Shown one piece after another: positions 20,362 through 28,221 of a DNA stretch of 64,000 bases. The position numbers were made by a program, and so were the translations under genes. Under the pieces are notes generated by a model, which saw nothing but the letters and a program-made list of their open reading frames with translations, did no database searches and had not been told where the DNA came from. Every line of letters starts with the position of its first letter. Within the stretch, counting starts at the first letter, position 1. Source of the stretch: Terriglobales bacterium (GTDB lineage: Bacteria; Acidobacteriota; Terriglobia; Terriglobales; Acidobacteriaceae); assembly GCA_025936825.1 (NCBI GenBank), contig JAICSO010000002.1, forward strand, positions 558,001 to 622,000. Reading direction: 5' to 3'.

Positions 20362-21591
20362 TCATCCCTTCACGCACACGACCTGGCGCAACGTGTGGAC
20401 TACGTCCACCAGATCGCGCTGCGCTTCCATCACGGCATCGATGGACTTGTACGCCATCGGTGTTTCGTCGATGACGTCCGCATCCTTACGGCATTCGACG
20501 CCGGCGGTTGCCTTGGCGTGGTCGTCCAGCGTGAAGCGGCGCTTCGCCTCCGCACGAGACATGGCGCGTCCGGCTCCATGACTACAGCTCATGAAGCTTT
20601 CTGGATTACCCTTGCCGCGCACGATGTACGAACGCGCACCCATGCTGCCCGGAATGATTCCCATGTCGCCCTCACGCGCACGGACTGCGCCCTTGCGCGT
20701 GATGAGCACGTTCTCGCCGTGGTGGTGCTCCCAGGTCACGTAGTTGTGATGGCAGCTAACAATTTCCACATTGGCTTCGAACGCCGGGACCTGTCCCGAC
20801 TCGCGCACCGCGGCGATGATGTTGCGCATCATCAGATCGCGGTTGGCGAGCGCGTAGTCCTGCGCCCAGTGCACTGCGCGGACATAGCCCTCGAAGTGCT
20901 CCGTTCCCTGCGGCAGGTACGCGAGGTCCTTGTCCGGCAGGTTGATCATCCACTGGCGCATGTCGTTCTTGGCCAGCTCGATGAAAAATGTGCCAAAGCG
21001 GTTCCCCACGCCGCGCGATCCCGAGTGCAGCAGGAACCAGACGTTCTCGTTCTCATCGAGGCAGACCTCGATGAAGTGGTTCCCGGTGCCGAGCGTTCCC
21101 ATGTGATTCACCCGCTGCGGATGATTCAGCTTGGGATACTTCTCGACAATCGCCTGATACGCCGGCTCCATCTTCGCCCACACGTCCAGGTGATGCGCCG
21201 GAGCATCGCGCCACGCGCCGCGATCGTTCTTGCCGCCGTTGTCAGTGCGTCCGTGCGGCACCGCCTTCTCAATGGCCGAGCGGATGCCGTGCAGGTTGTC
21301 GGGCAGATGGTTCGCGTGCAGAGACGTCTGCACCGCCATCATTCCGCAGCCGATGTCCACGCCAACCGCGGCGGGGATAATCGCGCCGCGCGTCGGAATG
21401 ACGCTGCCTACGGTCGCACCGATGCCCCAATGCACGTCGGGCATCGCCGCCACCCACTTGTAGATGAACGGTAGCTGCGCGACATTCAGCAACTGCTGCT
21501 TCGCCGCATCCTCGAGCTGGACACCCTTGGTCCAGGCCTTGATGGGGACCCCGGTTGTGGGCGTGATTACGTTGTAGGTTGTGTTGGTCAT
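20362..21591 (-). CDS. rtcB: RtcB family RNA-splicing ligase
   Basis: 409 aa; AAVGVDIGCGMMAVQT, MGTLGTGNHFIEVCLDE, LLHSGSRGVGNRFG, SCHHNYVTWEHH, MSCSHGAGRAMSR motifs. Confidence 0.97.
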   Translation of the reverse strand: MTNTTYNVITPTTGVPIKAWTKGVQLEDAAKQQLLNVAQLPFIYKWVAAMPDVHWGIGATVGSVIPTRGAIIPAAVGVDIGCGMMAVQTSLHANHLPDNLHGIRSAIEKAVPHGRTDNGGKNDRGAWRDAPAHHLDVWAKMEPAYQAIVEKYPKLNHPQRVNHMGTLGTGNHFIEVCLDENENVWFLLHSGSRGVGNRFGTFFIELAKNDMRQWMINLPDKDLAYLPQGTEHFEGYVRAVHWAQDYALANRDLMMRNIIAAVRESGQVPAFEANVEIVSCHHNYVTWEHHHGENVLITRKGAVRAREGDMGIIPGSMGARSYIVRGKGNPESFMSCSHGAGRAMSRAEAKRRFTLDDHAKATAGVECRKDADVIDETPMAYKSIDAVMEAQRDLVDVVHTLRQVVCVKG

Positions 21592-21615
21592 GATCCTTCT
21601 CGCAAAGTGGCAGTA

Positions 21616-21915
21616 TTAAGCTGCTCCCTGTTCGTATTCAGCTGTTGCGATCTCGCGAACGAAGCCAATGTCCCGAGTTCGTAGTACGTTCCTCGTGCGG
21701 TAATCCGTGCAGTACAGCACATCCAGCTTCATCGGTCGCACGAATCCTCCGTAAGTGCAGGAAATCGAACGCTGAGCTTTCGCTCCGTACTGCACGTGCG
21801 CGTAGAAGCAGTCCGTGCAAATGGCGCTGGGCTTTGCCTTACGCCGAGCTCGAATGCGCGCAATCACGGGCTCAATAAGTATTCTGAACAGCAACGCGAC
21901 AAACAACCAAGGCAT
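21616..21915 (-). CDS. Small protein with N-terminal hydrophobic segment and CxxC / additional Cys
   Basis: 99 aa between rtcB and the AAA gene, same strand; CTDCFYAHVQYGAKAQRSISCTYGGFVRPMKLDVLYCTDYR. Confidence 0.7.
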   Translation of the reverse strand: MPWLFVALLFRILIEPVIARIRARRKAKPSAICTDCFYAHVQYGAKAQRSISCTYGGFVRPMKLDVLYCTDYRTRNVLRTRDIGFVREIATAEYEQGAA

Positions 21916-21932
21916 GTGCGACCTCCTTTTCG

Positions 21933-23182
21933 TTAGATCAGGACGACCACATCCTCGTGTTCCGTCCTTCTGCTTCCCTGCTCCAACTGCAACAATCTTC
22001 CCTGAAACTCAGCCATCGTTTCGGCCGAGCGCGACGCTTCGACAAACTCGCGTGCCTCGCCGTCGGATGATTCCGGAAGAAATCGTCGATACAACTCAAC
22101 CTTCTGGCGATCCGTGGCCTTACCCAGGTATAGCTTGTAATCAATGCGGCCGGGACGCAGCAACGCCTCGTCCAGCTTCTCGATGTGGTTCGTAGTCATC
22201 ACGAACAGCACACCGGTCGGGGCGTAAAACCCGTCGAGCACATTCAGCAGGCCAGAAAGCGTAACCGTGTTCTGCGTCGACGAGTTATCCTTGCCTGCTG
22301 CGGAGCTTCCGCTTGCAGCAGACTTCGCATCGACTCGCGCCTGACTGCCTTTTATGCAATCAACGTCCTCGAACAGGAGGATCGACTTGGGCGGCACCTG
22401 GTTGACCGCGTTCATCAGCGTGCGATCATTGAACTCGGTCAAGTTGCAGGTGTAAATCGAGAGTGCAAAGTGCGCGGCCACAGCCGAGACCAGCGATGTC
22501 TTCCCTGTCCCCGGCGGTCCATAAAACAAATAGCCGCGGTGATACGGTACGCCCAGGCGCTGATAACGAAGCTTCGACCTGTGAAACCTGCTTATGTCCT
22601 CCAGTAAATGCTCCTTCTCTCCGGGCTCCAGGACGACTGAGTCCAGCAGGCGTGCCGAGTAGCCCTGCACCCAATCCCAACCATCGTTGAACGTGTACAG
22701 ATACGACTGCACTCCCAGACGCTTGTTGTGGCACTGCACAACATCGTTGACGAAACCCTGCAGGACTCCACGCTTCCTGCCCAGAGTTCGAAACGTGAAC
22801 GACTCAGAGCGGCGAGTTGCATACCTTTCTGAAGGCTCAGTTCGCGAGAACCAGACTTCGAACGGACGCCTGCCGTACCAGAACCAGTGCTTCCCTGGCG
22901 CCGGATCATCGCGATGCGCTCATTGCGCAGCGTGGTGTCCAGATCCAGGTTGCGGATACGCGCGAGAAACCTCTGCTCCAGAAACCACTCTTTCACCCAA
23001 ACGAACGCCGCGTCGTCATCGGTGACCGTGATCAACATCGTGGTCTGCCGAATGATGCAGTACCAGATAGCTTCCGGCACGCTGCGCAGATACACGCTGA
23101 GCCCGCCGATGATCATCAGGAACAGACCGCCCGACGCAAACGCGTTCTGGCCGGTCAATAGGTTTTTCAGCAAATCGAACAT
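21933..23182 (-). CDS. BCS1-like AAA ATPase, apparent single-base frameshift near 22896-22910
   Basis: N-terminal part MFDLLKNLLTGQ...FVWVKEWFLEQRFLARIRNLDLDTTLRNERIAMI in one frame; continuation PAPGKHWFWYGRRPFEVWF...YLFYGPPGTGKTSLVSAVA...LLFEDVDCIKG in another (BCS1_N then Walker A/B). Confidence 0.8.
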
Positions 23183-23254
23183 CTTGCTCTTTCTAACCGG
23201 CAGAGCCGGAGTAAAGTTTTCGCGGGCGAGGGCGCCCGCGCCACACAACAAACT

Positions 23255-23416
23255 CGCCGGGGAACCGGCGAGAAGAGTAGACTCGGGGCGCGATTTCTCC
23301 TGGCACTTTGTGCATCGAGGCTACGCCTCTGTCCCAGAAGCTCTGATCCCCGGCAGGGCCGCCGCCCTGCACGTCTTCATTTGGCGCGAAGTATCCCTTC
23401 TCTTTCACCACCGGCG
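23255..23416 (-). ncRNA. Y RNA-like ncRNA 4 (no obvious tRNA module)
   Basis: Ends pair CGCCGG/CCGGCG and GAGAAG/CTTCTC; carries GTGGTG-N9-GGATACTTC and CGCCGGTTCCCC; internal hairpins GCAGGGC-GGCG-GCCCTGC and GAGGC-GTA-GCCTC. Intergenic between the methyltransferase and AAA genes. Confidence 0.65.
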
Positions 23417-23453
23417 AACTTGTGCTGCGACGTTGCAACGTCTCATCACTCAC

Positions 23454-23996
23454 CTACTTGCCATCCCAACCAACTGCATCCATTACTGGTGTCAAGACTT
23501 CGCCACGCACTTCGTGCAGCATTTCTCTTAACGGCAGCAATGGTGCATTTCCCGCCAACTGTCGCGACATCAACCGATGCGCGAGTACAACGTTCACTGC
23601 CGCACTCAGGTTCAAGCAGAAGTGCGCTGGAATATGTACGAACCGGTGACACATTCGCCGAGTCACTTGCGGCACTTTGCCGTCCTCCGGCCCGAATACG
23701 TAAACAGCGTCTTCCGGATGTTCAAACGTCGTCAGAGGCTCGCTTTGGTCATACACTTCCACACACACCGGCGTGCCTTCGGTGAACAGATCGAACGGCC
23801 GCTCATGATTCATCAACTGGACGCTCTTGTATCCCTTCATGCGCTCTTCCCGCGGAAGGCGGTCGTATTGGGATAACCGAATGCGCGAGCCCGTCCATAC
23901 CAGGGATTCCACGCCGAAGCACGAACACGCGCGAATCGTCGCACCCACGTTGTGCGGGAACTTCGGATTAATCAGCACTACACCTGGCGCATGCAT
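23454..23996 (-). CDS. SpoU/TrmH-family RNA 2'-O-methyltransferase
   Basis: INPKFPHNVGATIRACS, YVFGPEDGKVPQVTRRMC, FCLNLSAAVNVVLAHR are the three SPOUT motifs. Confidence 0.9.
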   Translation of the reverse strand: MHAPGVVLINPKFPHNVGATIRACSCFGVESLVWTGSRIRLSQYDRLPREERMKGYKSVQLMNHERPFDLFTEGTPVCVEVYDQSEPLTTFEHPEDAVYVFGPEDGKVPQVTRRMCHRFVHIPAHFCLNLSAAVNVVLAHRLMSRQLAGNAPLLPLREMLHEVRGEVLTPVMDAVGWDGK

Positions 23997-24056
23997 ACGA
24001 ATGTCCCTCACGTACGCGGACAAGTATGTCCGACCCACACAACACGATCAATCAAT

Positions 24057-24165
24057 GGTCAGGGAACAAGCGGTCACGGCAGGGCTTTCGCCCATGGGGA
24101 TTCGAACCCCGCAGCCCGAAGGCTGTTCTGCCAGAAGAAGTATCCGTAACCAAACACCACTGACC
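24057..24165 (-). ncRNA. Y RNA-like ncRNA 2 with degenerate tRNA-like module
   Basis: Ends pair GGTCAG/CTGACC; inner helix GGTTACGG/CCGTGACC; internal CAGCC-[TTCG]-GGCTG, T-arm GGGG-TTCGAAT-CCCC, GGGC-[GAAA]-GCCC. Confidence 0.8.
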
Positions 24166-24244
24166 GTGGAACCCTCGCTAACTAGAGCCGAGCGCAGCTC
24201 GGGCCTGGACAGACGAAGGCGCAGCCCTACGCAGACTTTTTAGC

Positions 24245-24315
24245 GCTGGGGGGAATGAACGACAGCGGTATTTGTCGAGTTCCAGTCGAAGTAACCGCAG
24301 CCTTCGCCACCCAGC
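24245..24315 (-). ncRNA. Y RNA-like ncRNA 3, compact, no tRNA module
   Basis: Ends pair GCTGGG/CCCAGC; inner helix GCGGT/ACCGC; carries GTGGCG-N8-GGTTACTTC and CGTTCATTCCC. Confidence 0.75.
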
Positions 24316-24733
24316 TGAGTTTGATTGTGCGGAAGAGCGTCTAACTTGCCGAAGAACTCGGCTAAGTTACCGTCCGGTCAGCGCGACCAGATACGACGCC
24401 CTACTGCAACCTAGCCAATTGCTTGGCCTAAGTTGCCCGCTTAGCGTTTTAATTGTGAAATCCGCCAATTCGGGCGTCCTTTCGTAAGAAGATAATCGAG
24501 CATGCCATGAGTTTTGATTTCGCGCAAGAGGAAGTTACAACTTTTTTTTACATGCGCGATTGCGAGAAGTGGAAAACTGAAGACTTCATTTCCTGATTGA
24601 AGAACCAAGTAAGCTGTTCGAAATCTGAAATCACAAGTCTACAATCTGCAACTAAAGCTTAATCTTGCTCCGAGTCCAGTAACTTCTCTGTCCAGCAGTG
24701 ACTTAGTCCGTTCCAAGTCATTCACCGAAACGT

Positions 24734-26326
24734 TTAGGCCTTGTCGGATGCGGCCGCTCCCTTGTGCCGCATTTCGGAGATTCGGATTAGTCCGGGCAAG
24801 ATGTGTCCCATCTGTCCCGCCGCCTTGCCGAATTCGAAATACAGCCGGCTGAACAAGCGATAAAGTTCGTCGTAGATGCGCTGCTCGCCAGCTTCCGGTG
24901 TGTAAGTTTTATGGGGAGGACAGATTTTGTCTTGCGCTTCTTCGATGTTCTTGAACGCGCCAGCCGCCATGAATGCGAAGATTGCAGACCCAACGCTCGT
25001 TGTGCTTTTCGTCGGCACGAGAACGGGGCGTCCTAGCACGTTCGCGTAGACCTGATTCAGCACGTCATTCTTTTGCGGAATCCCGCCAGCGTTGATCACG
25101 CGCGCAACTCGCACGCCCTTTTCGTTCATGCGGTCAAAGATGACGCGAGTGTGAAGCGCAGTACCTTCGATCGCGGCGAAGAGTTCGTCTTGCGCCGTGC
25201 TCTGCAGGTTCCATCCCAGCGTGATGCCGCGCAGGTTCGGGTTGACCAGGATCGTGCGGTCCCCGTTGTCCCAGGTCATGCGCAGCAGGCCGGTTTGCCC
25301 GGCGCGATAGTTCTCCAGCCCTTTACTTAACGTAGCGACGTCGGTTCCTGCACGAGCGGCGATCGCATTGAAGATGTCACCGACAGCAGAAAGTCCTGCT
25401 TCAATTCCCGTCCGTTGCGGATGAACGCTTCCCTGCACCACGCCGCAAACTCCCGGCACGAGGTTCGGCGAGGGAGTGATTCCGATAATGCACGTCGACG
25501 TGCCAACCACATTCACCATGTCGTCAGTGCGGCAGCCCGCACCGATGGCATCCCAGTGCGCGTCGAATGCACCCACAGGAATTGGAATACCTGCTTTCAG
25601 CCCCAGTTTCTCTGCCCAAAAAGCCGAAAGATGTCCCGCAATCGCATCCGATGTTGTGTACTCGCCATCGAGTTTTTCTCGCACCCCCTTCAACAGTGGA
25701 TCAACTGCAACCAGGAAGGACTCGGGCGGAAGCCCACCGAGCTGCGCGTTCCAGAGCCACTTGTGTCCCATGGCGCAAATGCTGCGCTTCACTCTTTTCG
25801 GATCGGTGATACCGCACAGCGTGGCGGCCACCATATCGCAGTGCTCGAAAGCAGACGCGAATTTGTCCCGCCTTTCAGGATTGTGCCGCAGCCAGTGCAG
25901 CAGTTTGGAGAATCCCCATTCCGACGAGTACACGCCGCCGCACCACTCGATGGCCTCAAGTTTCTTCTGGTGCGCGGTGCTGGTAATTTCCTGCGCTTCG
26001 CCTTTGGCGCGGTGATCGCACCAGAGGTAGTACTCACCAAGAGGCTGCATCTTGGCATCGACAGGAATCACGGAGGAGCCGGTGGTATCGAGGGCGATGG
26101 CTTCGACCTGATCGCCGGAAATGCCCGTCTGTTTGACCGCAGCGCGCGTCGCTTCAGCCAGGGCACGCATGTGATCTTCATGGGACTGCGTGGCGTGCTC
26201 GGGATCTTCACGCCTGCGGTGTAGCGGATATTCAGCCACAGCCGAGCCCAACATGCCGCGCTCGCTGTCCACAATCGACACGCGAACGCTCAGGGTTCCA
26301 AAATCAACGCCAGCGACGATTGCCAT
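24734..26326 (-). CDS. araB: Ribulokinase
   Basis: 530 aa FGGY kinase; VAGVDFGTLSVRVSIVD, GVYSSEWGFSKLLHWL, GAFDAHWDAIGAGC, GTSTCIIGI. Confidence 0.93.
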   Translation of the reverse strand: MAIVAGVDFGTLSVRVSIVDSERGMLGSAVAEYPLHRRREDPEHATQSHEDHMRALAEATRAAVKQTGISGDQVEAIALDTTGSSVIPVDAKMQPLGEYYLWCDHRAKGEAQEITSTAHQKKLEAIEWCGGVYSSEWGFSKLLHWLRHNPERRDKFASAFEHCDMVAATLCGITDPKRVKRSICAMGHKWLWNAQLGGLPPESFLVAVDPLLKGVREKLDGEYTTSDAIAGHLSAFWAEKLGLKAGIPIPVGAFDAHWDAIGAGCRTDDMVNVVGTSTCIIGITPSPNLVPGVCGVVQGSVHPQRTGIEAGLSAVGDIFNAIAARAGTDVATLSKGLENYRAGQTGLLRMTWDNGDRTILVNPNLRGITLGWNLQSTAQDELFAAIEGTALHTRVIFDRMNEKGVRVARVINAGGIPQKNDVLNQVYANVLGRPVLVPTKSTTSVGSAIFAFMAAGAFKNIEEAQDKICPPHKTYTPEAGEQRIYDELYRLFSRLYFEFGKAAGQMGHILPGLIRISEMRHKGAAASDKA

Positions 26327-26344
26327 TTCGTGCTCCAGTCTTCT

Positions 26345-26419
26345 CTAACCACAAAGGACACGAAGGATCACGAAGGAAACGCAAAAACCTTCGTGTGCCT
26401 TCGTGTCCTTGGTGGTTAG
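26345..26419. repeat. 75-nt intergenic hairpin CTAACCACAAAGGACACGAAGG ... CCTTCGTGTCCTTGGTGGTTAG
   Basis: Outer arms complementary at 21 of 22 positions. Confidence 0.9.
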
Positions 26420-26469
26420 TCGTTTTCTAGCGAACCGCTTGCCCATCCTCGCGCATTCGCGAGAGGGCT

Positions 26470-27897
26470 CTAAGCAATCTCCGGCCGCTCGTGCCAATAC
26501 ATATCCCAACCTAAATAGCGGGTTGCGGCTTCGTAAACCGCGGGCGCGACCGACGACAGGTTAGCGGCCACGTGGTGCTCGAATCCGTTCTCGCAGATGT
26601 AGTGCAAGAGTTTCTGCATTTTCGAAATTTCGCAGACGCCAGCGCCACCGAAGGTGTTTAGTGCGTCGTCAGTGAAGCGGCCCTCGCCGACGTAGCCACG
26701 CATCTTCCCTTCCAGATCCGCGGTCGAGAAGCGGGTAAAGGTCATCTTCTCCGGCTTGATCAGGCCGACCACCGTTCCAAACGTATTCTCTTTGCCGACC
26801 GTGCCCGCGATGATTTCCTGGAAATCCATCTTGAACGAGCGGAAGAAGTGTTTCGGCAGATTGGCGCAGTGGAAGCAGACCGCCTTATCGGGATTGCTGC
26901 CGTAATTATTGTTCCAATCGAGCAGCGCGGAGGGCGTACCCGACGCCAACTGCATGGCATGCATTCCCAGCACGCCGGCAATATCAACTTCGCAGGCGCT
27001 GGAAAGCAACTGCTCGCTCATCATGCTCATGACCGTGCAAGGCACGACGCCGAAATTCTCTTCCAGAGACGTCCAGCACTGAATAGCGCTGATCTTTACT
27101 TGTGTCGCCGCCATCCACTGATCAATCACTGCGCCAAGTTTCGACATCTTCATCAGCGCGTTGGCCGGCACGTCTTTTGTGTCGACGTATTTCTGGATGG
27201 TTGCCAGCTTCCCTTGCGCCGCAGGATCAGAGTCCTTCATGCGATCAATACGGCCCAGGACTTCTGACAAGTCCAGCGTCTCGATTGAAATCCCATTGTG
27301 CTCGAGAATCTTTTCGCTGAAGCGAACCGTGTTGAATGCGGTAGGTCTCGCGCCGATTGAGCCCACGCGCAGATTACGAAAGCCGTTCACGATGCGGCAG
27401 ACTGCGGCAAACCATTGCAGATCTTTCGTGAACTCGGGCGAATCCGGAGCTTCGGTATGCAGCGTGGTAATCGAGTAAGGAATGTTGTACTGCCTGAGGT
27501 TGTTGCATGCCGACATCTTTCCGCAGAAGCTGTCGCGGCGGAAAGCGATGGTCATCTTTTTGGGATCATCGGGCGTGGCCTGGATCAGGACTGGCACACG
27601 CAGGCCCGAAAGCCGCAGCGTGTCAGCAATCGCGCGCTCTTCGCCGAAATTCGGTAGGGTCACGATAATGCCGTCAATCCGGTCGGCATTCTTCTTGAAT
27701 AATTCCGCACAGCGCGTCGATTCCTCACGCGTTTCAACAGCGCCGTACTTACTCTGCTCGGGAGTGAGCGCAACTACTTCCATGCCGGCCGTTTGGAGAA
27801 CGCGAATCATCTCTTCACGGCCGCTCTTGGCGAGGTGATCGGGAAAGAATCCCCGGTTCCCCACGATCAGCCCCATTGTCATCTTGTTATTCGTCAT
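26470..27897 (-). CDS. L-fucose/L-arabinose isomerase family protein
   Basis: 475 aa; family resemblance (NRGFFPDHLAKSGREEM, VTLPNFGEE, NNYGSNPDKAVCFHCANLP); located next to araB. Confidence 0.82.
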   Translation of the reverse strand: MTNNKMTMGLIVGNRGFFPDHLAKSGREEMIRVLQTAGMEVVALTPEQSKYGAVETREESTRCAELFKKNADRIDGIIVTLPNFGEERAIADTLRLSGLRVPVLIQATPDDPKKMTIAFRRDSFCGKMSACNNLRQYNIPYSITTLHTEAPDSPEFTKDLQWFAAVCRIVNGFRNLRVGSIGARPTAFNTVRFSEKILEHNGISIETLDLSEVLGRIDRMKDSDPAAQGKLATIQKYVDTKDVPANALMKMSKLGAVIDQWMAATQVKISAIQCWTSLEENFGVVPCTVMSMMSEQLLSSACEVDIAGVLGMHAMQLASGTPSALLDWNNNYGSNPDKAVCFHCANLPKHFFRSFKMDFQEIIAGTVGKENTFGTVVGLIKPEKMTFTRFSTADLEGKMRGYVGEGRFTDDALNTFGGAGVCEISKMQKLLHYICENGFEHHVAANLSSVAPAVYEAATRYLGWDMYWHERPEIA

Positions 27898-28004
27898 AAA
27901 GCCCCTAAAAGAAATTCAAAACTTCTTGGGTTCGGCTACCCGCTTTCAGCAATCGTTTACCCGACCAAACAGTGTACGCCGCAAGCCAACGGAAACACGT
28001 CAAG

Positions 28005-28217
28005 TTATGTATTCTTTGGCCTGAAGATCAGGCAGTATGCCCCGCCCAGGACGATCAGCAGAGCGCCCCACCAGACAGGCGCGTGCAGGTTAGACAGCAC
28101 AGTGTCGGGCGGATGCGAGAGTTCCGCAATCCCGCTGATGAAAATCAGTATGCCGTACACGAACAGCAGCACGCCGACAAAGAACCAAACCGGAATGATG
28201 TGATGTTTTTCGCTCAT
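28005..28217 (-). CDS. Small two-TM membrane protein
   Basis: 70 aa hydrophobic ORF between symporter and isomerase genes, same strand. Confidence 0.65.
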   Translation of the reverse strand: MSEKHHIIPVWFFVGVLLFVYGILIFISGIAELSHPPDTVLSNLHAPVWWGALLIVLGGAYCLIFRPKNT

Positions 28218-28221
28218 CGTC

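Noticed and set aside
23193-23453. 86-aa ORF as a real protein
   Set aside because: It covers the ncRNA4 candidate and repeat-like DNA, has no recognisable family and odd composition.
24320-24480. Sigma-54 promoter upstream of the island (as for RtcR-controlled rtcBA)
   Set aside because: TTGGCTAGGTTGC has the wrong GG-GC spacing and no convincing -24/-12 match was found; no RtcR-like gene is in the window.
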